Part shown: positions 40,068 to 49,751 of the stretch, piece after piece
Layout: every line of letters begins with the position of its first letter
Position numbering within the stretch: position 1 is the stretch's first letter
Origin: Thermohalobaculum sp050043005
GTDB lineage: Bacteria > Pseudomonadota > Alphaproteobacteria > Rhodobacterales > Rhodobacteraceae
Reading direction: 5' to 3'
Assembly (NCBI GenBank): GCA_050043005.1
Contig: JBHJIZ010000060.1
Coordinates: forward strand, 8,327-72,326
DNA: 64,000 nucleotides
Notes under the pieces: model-generated
What the model saw: the letters and a program-made list of their open reading frames with translations, nothing else
Database searches by the model: none
Told to the model about the DNA's origin: nothing
Made by a program: the position numbers and the translations under genes

Positions 40068-42707
40068 TCACACCTGCGCGCCGCCGAAGTTCGTGCCGGC
40101 GTTCTTCTCGGCCTGCGTGGTCCAGTCGCGCTTCACGCCGAACCACAGCAAGGCCGCAACGGCCACGAAGACCGAGGAATAGGTCCCGACAACAACGCCC
40201 CAGATCATCGCGAAGGTGAAACCCTTGATGACCTCTGGGCCCAACACGTACATGGCGACCAGGGCGATCAGGGTCGTGATCGACGTCATCAAGGTTCGGC
40301 TGAGCGTTTCGTTCAACGAGAGGTTCATCAACTCGACCAACGGCATCTGTTTGTATTTTCGCAGGTTCTCACGAACTCGGTCGAAGACCACAACCGTATC
40401 GTTCAGCGAGTATCCAACGATGGTCAGAATTGCCGCAATGATGGCGAGGTTGAACTCGATCCCCGTGACCTCGAACACGCCGATCGTCAGCGCCACATCG
40501 TGGACCAGAGCGATCACCGCAGCGAGGCCGAACTGCCACTCGAAGCGCAGCCAGATGTAGATCAGTACCGCCAGGACAGCGAGAATCACCGCAATGATCC
40601 CTGCTTGCAGCAACTCGCCCGACACCTTGGGGCCGACGAACTCAACGCGCCGGACCTCGGCGCCCGCGATCTGAGATTCAATCGTTTCCTCAACGGTTTG
40701 CGCGACGAGCTTGTTACCGGAATCCTCAGCCTGTGCTTCGACCCGGATCAGAACATCGCGCTCTGACCCGAAGTTCTGAACCGCGACCTCACCAAAGTTC
40801 AGGTCCGAGACCATGGCCCGGATCTCGCCCAGATCGGCTGTCTCCTGCGTCTGAACCTCGACCAGTGTGCCGCCCTTGAAGTCGATACCGAAGTTCAACC
40901 CAAGCACCGCAGCACCGCCAACCGATGACGCGACAAGCACGGCCGAAGCCATCGCCGCGATCCGTCGACCGCCCATGAAGTTGATCTTCGTGCCTTGCGC
41001 GACCAGCCGGAAAAGGCCGATGTTGAGGGTTTTGGGTCGCACTGATTGCAGCCAGGAAGAAACCATGAAGCGCGTCACCAGTGTCGCCGTGAAGACCGAC
41101 GTGATGATGCCGACGCCCAGCGTGACCGCGAAGCCCTTTACCGGGCCAGAGCCCATGGCGAACAAGATCACCGCCGCGATGAAGGTCGTGATATTGGCGT
41201 CGATGATGGCGGAAAAGGCCTGCTCGTATCCGCGTTCGACCGCGCGGGATGGAGACTTCTGCCCCTTCAGCTCCTCGCGTATGCGTTCAAAGATCAGCAC
41301 GTTCGCGTCGACCGCCATACCAATGGTCAGCACAATTCCAGCGATGCCAGGCAAGGTCAGCGTCGCGCCGATGGCCGACAAGAACCCGAAGATCAGTGCG
41401 ACGTTCACGATCAGAGCGATGTTGGCGAACAATCCAAAGCGGCCATAGGTCGTGCCCATGAAGATCAGAATGCCGACGAACGCGAGGATGGTCGCGAGCT
41501 TTCCGGCGGCGATGGAATCGGCGCCGAGATCGGGCCCAACCGTACGTTCCTCTTCGACCGAGATTGACGCCGGCAGCGCACCGGCACGCAGCAGGATCGC
41601 AAGGTTGGTGGCGCTCTCGACAGTAAAGTCACCCTCGATGAATCCAGACCCGCCCAGAATAGCGGATCGGATGCGCGGCGCCGTGATGACCACATTATCA
41701 AGGACGATCGCAAACAAGCGCCCCTGATTGGCAGCGGTGTACTCGCCGAAGATGCGTGCGCCATTGCTGTCGAAGCGAAAGTTGACCACCGGCAGGCCGT
41801 TGTCGGGGTTGAACCCCAGTTGCGCATCGACCAGACTTTCTCCCGAGAGCACAGGGCTCTCGTCGAGCAAAAAGCGCTGACCGTCCTCGTCCTCGACAAT
41901 AATTTCGCCCGGCCCTGCACTGTCCGCGTCCGCGCCAAAGCCGACGACATCGTGGAAAGTCAGTTTTGCCGTCTTGCCGATGATCTCGAGCAATTCGGCA
42001 GACGAGGACAGGCCTGGCACCTGGATCAGAATGCGGCGGTCACCCTGGCGTTGGATTGCCGGTTCGCGTGTCCCGGTCTCGTCGATGCGCCGCCGCATGA
42101 TCTCGAGCGACTGCGCCATGGTGCGACTGGTAATCTCGGTTTTGCCGGCCTCGCTGACCTCAAGTGTGTAACCGCCCGGGACTTCCGTCACCGTGAGGTC
42201 GCCTTGCCCCAGACCGGCGCCGCCGGTCATGAAGCCACCGCCGATGCCGCCGCCAATTGGCTGGGAGAGCCCGCGAAGGATCTCCCCTGCCCGCGCCTGA
42301 TCAGCCGGGTTTGTGATCTCAACCCGAACGACATCGCCGTCGATCGCGATCTTTCGGCGGATCTGTTCGCGGCGCAGAGCGTCGAAAACCTCGCGCCGCA
42401 GGTTCAGGATACGCTCTGCCCAGACCTCCTCGACCTGCACTTCGACCAGCAAGTGCACACCGCCGCGCAGATCGAGACCCAGGTTGACGACATTCGGCGG
42501 CAGGAATGACGGCCAGCCAGCAACCTGTTCCTGCAACTCGGCCTGCGTTGGCTGATTCTCACCGCCATAACGGCCTGCCTCGAGCGCCGTAGACGCGCGA
42601 GACGCCTGGTCCGCAGACTCGTACCAAAGGTTCGGCATCGCGAACACGATGCCGAGCAGGCAGACCAGCAGGATCGATATCTTCTTCCACGGGGCGAAGT
42701 AGAGCAT
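40068..42707 (-). CDS. secDF: Fused protein translocase subunits SecD-SecF
   Basis: One 879-residue protein joins SecD (about residues 1-555) and SecF (about 570-879). The SecD part has a first TM near residue 10, a large periplasmic P1 domain starting LGLDLRGGVHLLVEV, and TM2-6 with GIVLTIGMAVDANVLIFERIREE (D5/D6 region). The SecF part has LNFGIDFKGGTLVEVQ and a second TM set with GYSLNDTVVVFDRVREN. SecDF uses the proton gradient to pull proteins through SecYEG. In many relatives secD and secF are separate; here no stop or start separates them. It follows yajC by 24 bases. Confidence 0.93.
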   Translation of the reverse strand: MLYFAPWKKISILLVCLLGIVFAMPNLWYESADQASRASTALEAGRYGGENQPTQAELQEQVAGWPSFLPPNVVNLGLDLRGGVHLLVEVQVEEVWAERILNLRREVFDALRREQIRRKIAIDGDVVRVEITNPADQARAGEILRGLSQPIGGGIGGGFMTGGAGLGQGDLTVTEVPGGYTLEVSEAGKTEITSRTMAQSLEIMRRRIDETGTREPAIQRQGDRRILIQVPGLSSSAELLEIIGKTAKLTFHDVVGFGADADSAGPGEIIVEDEDGQRFLLDESPVLSGESLVDAQLGFNPDNGLPVVNFRFDSNGARIFGEYTAANQGRLFAIVLDNVVITAPRIRSAILGGSGFIEGDFTVESATNLAILLRAGALPASISVEEERTVGPDLGADSIAAGKLATILAFVGILIFMGTTYGRFGLFANIALIVNVALIFGFLSAIGATLTLPGIAGIVLTIGMAVDANVLIFERIREELKGQKSPSRAVERGYEQAFSAIIDANITTFIAAVILFAMGSGPVKGFAVTLGVGIITSVFTATLVTRFMVSSWLQSVRPKTLNIGLFRLVAQGTKINFMGGRRIAAMASAVLVASSVGGAAVLGLNFGIDFKGGTLVEVQTQETADLGEIRAMVSDLNFGEVAVQNFGSERDVLIRVEAQAEDSGNKLVAQTVEETIESQIAGAEVRRVEFVGPKVSGELLQAGIIAVILAVLAVLIYIWLRFEWQFGLAAVIALVHDVALTIGVFEVTGIEFNLAIIAAILTIVGYSLNDTVVVFDRVRENLRKYKQMPLVELMNLSLNETLSRTLMTSITTLIALVAMYVLGPEVIKGFTFAMIWGVVVGTYSSVFVAVAALLWFGVKRDWTTQAEKNAGTNFGGAQV

Positions 42708-42731
42708 GGGACAACGCCCCTCCTGTGTGGA

Positions 42732-43064
42732 CTAGCTGTCCTTGGCGGGTTCGGTCTTGGATGTGACCGTCTGGATCGTCGAACGATAAAGCTTGACGCG
42801 AACATCCGGAGCGATCTCGACCTCGAGTTCCTCTTCGCCTTCCTTCACCTTCGTGACCTTGGCGACGATCCCGCCGGCCGTCACGATCTGATCGCCGCGG
42901 CGCAGCGCCTGGACCATATTGCGGTGCTCTTTCGCGCGCTTCTGCTGCGGACGGATCAGCAGGAAGTAGAAGATCACGAAAATCAGAACGAGCGGAATAA
43001 GCGAGGTGATGAAATCACCGCCGGGCGCACCGGCGCCTTGGGCGTAGGCGGGAGTTATAAACAT
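42732..43064 (-). CDS. yajC: Preprotein translocase subunit YajC
   Basis: A 110-residue protein with one TM helix (about residues 18-40, DFITSLIPLVLIFVIFYFLL) followed by RPQQKRAKEHRNMVQALRRGDQIVTAGGIVAKV, the diagnostic YajC stretch. It is a small partner of SecDF in the inner membrane. Length is normal for the family. First gene of the yajC-secDF-Mth938 operon. Confidence 0.95.
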   Translation of the reverse strand: MFITPAYAQGAGAPGGDFITSLIPLVLIFVIFYFLLIRPQQKRAKEHRNMVQALRRGDQIVTAGGIVAKVTKVKEGEEELEVEIAPDVRVKLYRSTIQTVTSKTEPAKDS

Positions 43065-43409
43065 TTGTCTCTCGTGTGTTCTTGGGGCCGCGGCCCTGTT
43101 CGCTGCGGGGTATATACGGGCGCTCTGCCATGATGCAAGGAACGCAGCGGGAACGCACGCACGTCAATTCTCTTGCGTGACCATATTAATGCTTGGCGAT
43201 ATTCATACGTGGTCATCATCGCGAGAGCATGAGCGGACAATTACCATTCAGTGGGATGATCTGCCTCGTGATGAAACGGTTTTTCCACCATTAACGTCCC
43301 ATTAGGGAACAAGTGTACAGAAATGTCGCACCTCTGGCATAAGCTAGGGGATACGAGACGCGGACCGCCTGCCCCAGGGCGCCGTCCGGAGATGCAGAGG
43401 AGCAACTCC
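43065..43409. other. Intergenic stretch upstream of a small gene
   Basis: About 345 bases between yajC start and the small ORF at 43410 show no convincing larger reading frame or RNA gene. It must contain the promoters of the yajC operon and of the small gene; none matches consensus well. Confidence 0.45.
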
Positions 43410-43490
43410 ATGCAAAGAATTTATGTGATCGCGCCAGCAATGGGTATGACCGCGTATCTCGCGTTGATGGCCACGATCTTCATCATGTGA
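43410..43490 (+). CDS. Small membrane peptide, 26 residues
   Basis: A 26-residue reading frame starts at the ATG at 43410 with a strong ribosome site GAGGAG 7 bases upstream. The peptide MQRIYVIAPAMGMTAYLALMAT... ends with a stop at 43488-43490. It has one hydrophobic helix covering most of its length, a layout common to single-span regulators or toxin-like peptides. It lies in a 484-base gap between yajC and mlaC. I do not recognise a family. Coding status rests on the ribosome site and amphipathic pattern. Confidence 0.45.
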   Translation: MQRIYVIAPAMGMTAYLALMATIFIM

Positions 43491-43548
43491 CACAGGGTTT
43501 CGCGCCGGATCGGTCGCCGGCACGAAGACATAAGCGACTGGCCGTCGA

Positions 43549-44151
43549 TCAGGACGGCGCGCGCAGATGAGCGATCAGCGCCTTCACGTCACCGTTCCGC
43601 TTTTCCAGCATCGCGTTGATTTCCTCGCGCTGGCTTGCCGCCATCGAGATCCCTTCGATGATGAGGTCGACGATCTCGATCCGGCCGCCCCGGTCGCTGA
43701 CCATCCATTCGACGGCGACAGGGTCGCGGTCCGGCACTTCGATCTGACTCTCCACGAGGATCCCTTTGCGCCCTGCGTCGATCGTCTTTCCGATCAAGAT
43801 CTTCGGGTCGCCCGAATACTCGTCGAACCGCCGGGCGTAGGTGACCGAGATGTACCTCGAGAATGCCGACACGAAGTCGCTCTGATCCCCCGAACTCATT
43901 TCCCGCCAGTTTCGGCCTGCCGAAAACTTCGCGAGCAACGGCATATTCGCGCGCCGCTCCATGATTGCTTGCAGTTTCGGCGCACGGCTTTCGCCAGATC
44001 CGGGTTCGCGCAGCAGTGAAAGGATTTCATCGAGCGTTGCCTGAACATGCGCCCGAGCTTCCTCCGGGCTGAGCGCGTATGACACCGACGAGCCAGCGGT
44101 CGCTGCCACGGCGGCACCAAGCGCCAAGAAATGTCGTCTTCTAAGAATCAT
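43549..44151 (-). CDS. mlaC: MlaC/Ttg2D family lipid-binding protein (first copy)
   Basis: A 200-residue periplasmic protein with start ATG at 44151 (MILRRRHFLALGAAVAATAGSS). The N-terminus is a twin-arginine-like signal; a GTG four bases into the mlaA stop gives a longer alternative. The mature domain matches MlaC/Ttg2D: PLLAKFSAGRNWREMSSGDQSDFVSAFSRYISVTYARRFDEY and VEWMVSDRGGRIEIVDLIIEGISM. MlaC carries phospholipids between outer-membrane MlaA and inner-membrane MlaFED to keep outer-membrane asymmetry. It lies directly after the first mlaA copy. Confidence 0.88.
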   Translation of the reverse strand: MILRRRHFLALGAAVAATAGSSVSYALSPEEARAHVQATLDEILSLLREPGSGESRAPKLQAIMERRANMPLLAKFSAGRNWREMSSGDQSDFVSAFSRYISVTYARRFDEYSGDPKILIGKTIDAGRKGILVESQIEVPDRDPVAVEWMVSDRGGRIEIVDLIIEGISMAASQREEINAMLEKRNGDVKALIAHLRAPS

Positions 44152-44195
44152 CGGTTCCAATCTCCTACGGTGTTGTCGGGACGATATGTCCCTTT

Positions 44196-44933
44196 TCACT
44201 CCGAAAACAGGTCAGGCAGGTCGTCGATGCTCGGCTCTCCGCCGGCGGCCCGGCGCCGCCGGTTCTGAATATAGGCCGTTCGGACGCTGACGTAACTGTC
44301 CTCGCTGCGATAAAGTACTTCGTCGATCAACTGCTTGTTACGGTTGCGCGTATCAACGATTTCAAGCGCCCGAACCGTCGCGGATGCGATCACAAGTTCG
44401 CTACCGCCGGAGATGTAAGTCGTCGGCTGCAATGCCGCGTCAATCACAAGACCCACTGCATCGCGCGCCGTCGACGGGCCAAACAGCGGAAGTTCCAGAT
44501 AGGCGCCTTCGCCGACGCCCCAGGACGCCAGCGTCAGGCCGAAATCCGTCGGCGCCGATGGGAGCCCGAATTCGGTCGCTGGGTCCAGCGCGCCACCAGC
44601 GCCGTAGACCGTGTTGATCGCAAACCGTCCCAGCATGGACGCGGCTTCTTGCGCGTCACCCTGCAGGACATGGTTCACAAAAATACCCGGCAGGCGCGCG
44701 TGTCGGACCGCATTTCCGAATATGTGCTTGAACAGCGTCGGCGTTGCGAAGTCGTAGGCATCGGCAGCCGGGCGCAGGATCGTTTCGTCCAAACCCTTGT
44801 TCACCGAGTGGATCTGGCGATTCAGATCTTCAAGCGGATCGTGAACCAATGCGCCCTCCGGCCGCGCACTTGCGCAGGCCGAGAGACCAAGAATCACGAC
44901 ACCCCAGACCATACCTGTTAAACTTAACCTCAA
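44196..44933 (-). CDS. mlaA: MlaA (VacJ) outer-membrane lipoprotein (first copy)
   Basis: A 245-residue protein, with start TTG at 44933 behind AAGGAC. A lipoprotein signal ends LSAC. The mature part has the VacJ signatures HDPLEDLNRQIHSVNKGLDETILRPAADAYDF, LPGIFVNHVLQGDAQEAASMLGRFAINTVYGAGGALDPA and FGLTLASWGVGEGAYLELPLFGPSTARDAVG. MlaA removes phospholipids from the outer leaflet and hands them to MlaC. A second copy lies at 53187. MlaFED genes are not in the window. Confidence 0.92.
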   Translation of the reverse strand: MRLSLTGMVWGVVILGLSACASARPEGALVHDPLEDLNRQIHSVNKGLDETILRPAADAYDFATPTLFKHIFGNAVRHARLPGIFVNHVLQGDAQEAASMLGRFAINTVYGAGGALDPATEFGLPSAPTDFGLTLASWGVGEGAYLELPLFGPSTARDAVGLVIDAALQPTTYISGGSELVIASATVRALEIVDTRNRNKQLIDEVLYRSEDSYVSVRTAYIQNRRRRAAGGEPSIDDLPDLFSE

Positions 44934-45187
44934 GACGCGTCCTTCTCTGCTCGATCAGTGGCTCGGCCCGGTGCGTGCCCACCGGCTTTCACGCCGATCT
45001 TAACTGCAAGACAAATCTGCGCCAAGTTGGTAAGGGAGGCGCGACCAACGCTGGGCACCTGTGTCTCTGACGCAAGGCGTGCGCTCTTTTGGCGGTGAAT
45101 TTTCAGTACGGATGGGTCAACTCTTGATCATTCCATGTTAAGCGATGGCTCCCAATATGGCAGGGGTCACATGAAGCGAGGCTGCGG

Positions 45188-47047
45188 GTGCCAGACATAA
45201 AGTACGATAAGGGTCTTGCGGAGCTCCGCGAGAATATGGGTAAGTGCCGGGGCCACTTCTGGTCGGTGGCGATCTTTAGCGTTTTCGTGAACCTTCTGAT
45301 GCTGACCGGCCCGCTCTTCATGCTTCAAACCTACGATCGGGTACTGTCCAGCCGGTCCGAGGAAACACTCGTCGCCCTGCTTCTGCTCGTGACGTTCCTG
45401 TTCATCGCCTACGGGGCGTTGGAGTTTGCACGTGGCCGGGTCCTTGCCCGCGCCGGTGGGCGTTTCCAGACGCTTCTGGACTTGCGCATTTTTGACGCCG
45501 TTCTGCGCCGATCCGTGGCTCCGGCAGACCGGGCCAAACCAAATACAGCGGCGCGCGATCTGGATTCGGTGCGACAGCTTCTGTCAGGTCCCGCACCCTT
45601 CGCGCTGTTCGATATCCCATGGCCGCCGATATTTCTGGCGGCAATTTTTATCTTCCACCCTGTGCTCGGGTTCATCGCAATCGGTGGCGGGCTGTTCCTG
45701 ATCGTCCTGACGCTCTTGAACCAGTGGCGCTCGAAGGAACCGAACGCAGAATCGCAGATGGCGAGCGCGCAAGCGGAGAATCTGGGCGAGGCACTGCGGC
45801 AGAACGCTGAAGCTGTGCAAGGGCTCGGCATGCGCGGGATCGGGATGAAGCGCTGGTCGTTGCTGCGCGACAAGGCGCTGGACAAACAGATCCTCGCATC
45901 CGACCGTACGGCGAGCTACACGTCGTCCTCCAAGGCGATGCGCTTCTATCTGCAGAGTTTCATGCTCGCAGCCGGTGCCTGGCTGGTGCTGCAGCAGGAA
46001 ATCTCGCCGGGGATGATGATCGCGGGCTCGATCCTGATGGGTCGCGCGCTTGCACCGATCGAACAGGCCATTGGTCAATGGGCACTGTTCCAGCGCGCCA
46101 CGCGCGGTTGGAAGTCGCTTTCCGAACTGCTGGAGAAAACGCCAACGGAAGCGGCGAAGACCGAATTGCCCGAACCAAAGGGTTTCGTCGAGGCACGCGG
46201 GATCAGCGTTGTCGCACCGGGCGAACAAGTCCCTGCCCTGCGCGGCATCAACTTCAAGGTCGAACCGGGTCAAGCCCTTGGCGTGATTGGTCCATCCGGT
46301 GCGGGCAAGACCACGCTCGCGAAGGTCCTGACCGGGATCTGGCAGCCTGCGGCCGGGAAAGTCCGGCTCGACGCTGCCGCGCTCGATCAGTGGCCAAGCG
46401 ACGGGTTGGGGCGTCACATCGGTTACCTGCCACAGGAGATCGGTCTTCTGTCTGGGACCGTTGCCGAGAATATCGCGCGCCTTGACCCGGAACCCGACCC
46501 GAAACAGATCGTCCTTGCAGCACAGCGCGCTGGGGCACACGAATTGCTCCTGAGTCTGCCGCAAGGCTATGACACGGATATTGGTGCAGGCGGGCAGCGT
46601 CTTTCCGGTGGTCAACGCCAGCGCGTGGCCCTTGCCCGAGCGCTCTATGGCGACCCGCCCGTCCTGATCCTGGATGAGCCGAATGCAAACCTCGACGCTC
46701 AGGGAGAACAGGCGCTCGTCGATGCGATCCGCGATGCCAAGAGCCGGGGCCGCACGGTGCTGATCATGGCGCACCGCCCCTCGGCAATCGCGGCGTGCGA
46801 TCTGCTTCTGATGATCGACAAGGGTCAACAGGTAGACTTCGGCCCACGCGACGAGGTTCTCAAGAAACGCACCAGAAACTATCCGCAACTGGTCAACAAT
46901 CAGCAAGGCGGCGGTGGTGGCGGGCAGCCGCAACCCGCCGCTGCGGGCGCTCAGCAGTCGATCGCCCAAGGCGGCCAGCCGGGTGCAGCGACGACTCTGA
47001 CGCCGACCCAGACGACCGTCGCCATGTCGGGAGAGAAGAAATCATGA
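45188..47047 (+). CDS. Type I secretion system permease/ATPase (PrtD/HasD type)
   Basis: The protein has 619 residues; the GTG at 45188 follows GAGG. N-terminal six-TM domain (residues 15-300) precedes the ABC domain (about 325-560). Walker A is GPSGAGKTTLAK, signature LSGGQRQR, Walker B VLILDEPNANLD. A glycine/glutamine-rich tail follows (GGGGGGQPQPAA and GAQQSIAQGG), an unusual extension. PrtD/HasD-type ABC transporters energise type I export of RTX proteases. The HlyD-type adaptor gene overlaps by four bases (ATGA). The outer-membrane TolC-like partner is not in the window. The RTX protease at 7868-9577 is a candidate substrate. Confidence 0.93.
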   Translation: MPDIKYDKGLAELRENMGKCRGHFWSVAIFSVFVNLLMLTGPLFMLQTYDRVLSSRSEETLVALLLLVTFLFIAYGALEFARGRVLARAGGRFQTLLDLRIFDAVLRRSVAPADRAKPNTAARDLDSVRQLLSGPAPFALFDIPWPPIFLAAIFIFHPVLGFIAIGGGLFLIVLTLLNQWRSKEPNAESQMASAQAENLGEALRQNAEAVQGLGMRGIGMKRWSLLRDKALDKQILASDRTASYTSSSKAMRFYLQSFMLAAGAWLVLQQEISPGMMIAGSILMGRALAPIEQAIGQWALFQRATRGWKSLSELLEKTPTEAAKTELPEPKGFVEARGISVVAPGEQVPALRGINFKVEPGQALGVIGPSGAGKTTLAKVLTGIWQPAAGKVRLDAAALDQWPSDGLGRHIGYLPQEIGLLSGTVAENIARLDPEPDPKQIVLAAQRAGAHELLLSLPQGYDTDIGAGGQRLSGGQRQRVALARALYGDPPVLILDEPNANLDAQGEQALVDAIRDAKSRGRTVLIMAHRPSAIAACDLLLMIDKGQQVDFGPRDEVLKKRTRNYPQLVNNQQGGGGGGQPQPAAAGAQQSIAQGGQPGAATTLTPTQTTVAMSGEKKS

Positions 47048-48381
47048 CCCCTCAGATCGGAGGACCGGCGGGCGCCGGCGCGAGTACTGATGACGGTTGG
47101 AGCGGCCGTGGATACATCCGGTTCGGACTGGTCTGCGTTCTTGTCCTGGCCGGCGGTTTTGGAACCTGGGCCGCAACCGCGTCGCTATCCGGTGCAGTGA
47201 TTGCCACAGGGCAGTTGCGCGTCGAAACCAACCGGCAGGTCGTGCAGCATCTCGACGGCGGTGTCGTGGGAGAGATCTACGTCCGCGACGGCGACATCGT
47301 CGAGGCCGGTGAAGTGCTCATCAAGCTCGACGCGACACTGTTGCAATCGGAACTCGCGGCCCTCGAAAGCCAACTCTTCGAGATCATGGCCCGGCGCGGG
47401 CGCCTCGAAGCGGCCCAGATCGACCGAAGCGACGTTACCTTCGACCAGGAAATCATTGATCGGGCCGAAAGCGATATTCAGATCTCGAACCTTCTGGCGG
47501 GACAACGCTCGCTGCACGCTGCCAAACGGGAGTCCGTCGCCAAGGAGCTTGCAGTGATGGACGAGCGCAAACTTCAGCTCGAAGACCAGATCGTCGGCAC
47601 CGACGCCGAGGTCGCATCATTGACCGAGCAGTCACGACTTATCGGCCAGGAACTCGACGATATGCGCGTGTTGCTGAAAAAGAACCTCGTGCAGGCCGGA
47701 CGGGTGCTCTCACTCGAACGCGAAGCCGCCAGGCTGCAAGGCGAGTCGGGACGCTTGATCTCGCAGATCGCGCAACTGCGCGGGCAGATCAGCCAGATCG
47801 ATATCGAAGCACTGCGGATGGATGCCGCAGTGCGCGAGGAAGCCATCACCGAATTGCGCGAACTCGGGTTTCGCGAGCTCGAACTCAAGGAACGGCGGCT
47901 CTCGTTGCTTGAGCGTCTTTCGCGTCTGGAAATCCGTGCACCGCGACCCGGCACTGTGTTGGACATGACCGTTCACGCGATCAAGTCGGTGGTCCGCCCG
48001 GCCGAGCCGATCCTCTACGTCGTGCCGAGTGACAGCGACCTGATCGTCGATGCGCGTGTTGACCCGCTGAACCGGGATCAAGTCGATCCACGTCAGGAGA
48101 CCGTGTTGCGGTTCTCTGGTTTGAACACCCGGACCACGCCAGAGCTCTTCGGAGAGGTCAAGAACATCTCTCGCGACAGCATCGTCGATGAACAGACCGG
48201 CATGGCCTATTACAAGGCCGAGGTGGCGTTCCGCGAAGGCGAGCTAGAGAAGCTGGAAGGCGAGGAACTGATCGCCGGAATGCCCGTCGAAGTCTATATC
48301 CAGACCGGTGACCGCACGCCATTGAACTACATGGTCAAGCCGATCACCGATTACTTCAATCGCGCGATGCGCGAGGACTGA
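47044..48381 (+). CDS. HlyD family type I secretion periplasmic adaptor
   Basis: The protein has 445 residues and overlaps the ATPase gene by four bases. One TM helix lies at about residues 25-48, followed by a lipoyl-like half (GGVVGEIYVRDGDIVEAGEVLIKLD), a long coiled coil (about residues 95-285, FEIMARRGRLEAAQ to EEAITELREL), and the second lipoyl/beta-barrel part (RAPRPGTVLDMTVHA, VDARVDPLNRDQV). It bridges the ATPase and an outer-membrane channel. The pair is a typical HasDE/PrtDE-type cassette. Confidence 0.92.
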   Translation: MTPQIGGPAGAGASTDDGWSGRGYIRFGLVCVLVLAGGFGTWAATASLSGAVIATGQLRVETNRQVVQHLDGGVVGEIYVRDGDIVEAGEVLIKLDATLLQSELAALESQLFEIMARRGRLEAAQIDRSDVTFDQEIIDRAESDIQISNLLAGQRSLHAAKRESVAKELAVMDERKLQLEDQIVGTDAEVASLTEQSRLIGQELDDMRVLLKKNLVQAGRVLSLEREAARLQGESGRLISQIAQLRGQISQIDIEALRMDAAVREEAITELRELGFRELELKERRLSLLERLSRLEIRAPRPGTVLDMTVHAIKSVVRPAEPILYVVPSDSDLIVDARVDPLNRDQVDPRQETVLRFSGLNTRTTPELFGEVKNISRDSIVDEQTGMAYYKAEVAFREGELEKLEGEELIAGMPVEVYIQTGDRTPLNYMVKPITDYFNRAMRED

Positions 48382-48476
48382 GCGGACCACTCTCACACCC
48401 ACTCTGCACGCGGCGCACTTGACGTCTGCGCGACAGCGCCCATCATCGATGGTGCATCGCAACAGGAGTCGCCGCC

Positions 48477-49658
48477 ATGGATGCGAGCGCCGTCGTCGAA
48501 GTCCGCGCCATCCAATCGCTAAATGATATCTCGCAGGCTGAATGGGACGCCTGCGCGGCACCCGAATGCCGCGATGGCGGCCGCCCGAAATATCCTTTCC
48601 AGACGCACGCTTTTCTGAAGGCGCTCGAGGACAGCGGATCGGCGACCCCGCGCACCGGCTGGGCTCCACACCATGTCGTCGCGTCCATGGGCGGCGAGAT
48701 CGTCGGCGTCATGCCGCTTTACCTCAAGAACCACAGCCAGGGAGAGTACGTTTTCGACTACTCCTGGGCGCATGCGTTCGAGCGCGCAGGCGGCAGCTAT
48801 TACCCCAAGTTTCAGTGCTCGGTGCCGTTCACGCCTGCGACCGGGCCACGCCTGCTCTCCAACCCGGATGGGCCGCTGGACGCGGATGCGGCGCGGTCCG
48901 CCATACTGCAGGGGGCGATCCAACTGGCCGAGCGGCATGGCATCTCATCGATCCACATAACCTTCTGCACCGACGAAGAATATGTGTTTGGTGGCGAAAT
49001 GGGTCTGCTTCAACGCGCCGATCAGCAATTCCACTGGATTGATCGCGGGTACAAAGACTGGGACGGCTTCCTCGATGCTCTTGCCTCGCGCAAGCGCAAA
49101 AACCTGCGCAAGGAACGCGAACGCGCCGTCGAGAACGGAGTCACGATCCATTGGTTTACGGGTGACGAGATCCAACCCGAACACTGGAATGCGTTCTGGC
49201 GGTTCTATCAGGATACGGGCGCCCGCAAATGGGGCACACCTTACCTGACGCGATCTTTCTTCGACCTCGCGCAGGAAAAGCTCCGCGACGATATTCTCCT
49301 GATCATGTGCGAACGGGAGGGCCAGTGGATCGCGGGTGCGATGAACCTGATCGGGCGCGAGACGCTTTACGGCCGGTATTGGGGATGCACCGAGGACCAT
49401 CCGTTCCTGCACTTCGAAACATGCTACTATCAGGCCATCGACTATGCGCTTCAGCATGGTCTGAGCCGCGTCGAAGCCGGTGCCCAAGGCGGCCACAAGC
49501 TTGCACGCGGTTATGAGCCCGTCACGACACGGTCGCTCCACTACATCACGGATCCAGGCTTTCGCCGTGCGATCGAAGATTACCTCGAGAACGAACGCTA
49601 CGCGGTCGAACGGGAAAACGCGCACCTTGCCGAGATGACGCCTTTCAAGAAGGGCTGA
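48477..49658 (+). CDS. FemAB-like GNAT acyltransferase (DUF482 family)
   Basis: A 393-residue protein with the peptidoglycan-related FemAB_like/DUF482 architecture. Segments include SQAEWDAC near the start, YPFQTHAFLKALEDSGSA, YSWAHAFERAGGSYYPKFQCSVPFTPATGPRL, and RKRKNLRKERERAVENGV. The C-terminal part with VEAGAQGGHKLARGYEPV is the strongest signature. These proteins have a tandem GNAT fold; the reaction is not known. The start has AGGAG about 10 bases upstream. A small membrane protein gene lies 93 bases downstream on the other strand. Confidence 0.88.
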   Translation: MDASAVVEVRAIQSLNDISQAEWDACAAPECRDGGRPKYPFQTHAFLKALEDSGSATPRTGWAPHHVVASMGGEIVGVMPLYLKNHSQGEYVFDYSWAHAFERAGGSYYPKFQCSVPFTPATGPRLLSNPDGPLDADAARSAILQGAIQLAERHGISSIHITFCTDEEYVFGGEMGLLQRADQQFHWIDRGYKDWDGFLDALASRKRKNLRKERERAVENGVTIHWFTGDEIQPEHWNAFWRFYQDTGARKWGTPYLTRSFFDLAQEKLRDDILLIMCEREGQWIAGAMNLIGRETLYGRYWGCTEDHPFLHFETCYYQAIDYALQHGLSRVEAGAQGGHKLARGYEPVTTRSLHYITDPGFRRAIEDYLENERYAVERENAHLAEMTPFKKG

Positions 49659-49751
49659 CACCAATGCAGTCGAACAAGGCACGGTAAAGCGCCAGGGCAG
49701 ATCCAGTCGCAGCTACCGGCTCCGCGGCAACACCGGCTCAAGACCGTCGGA

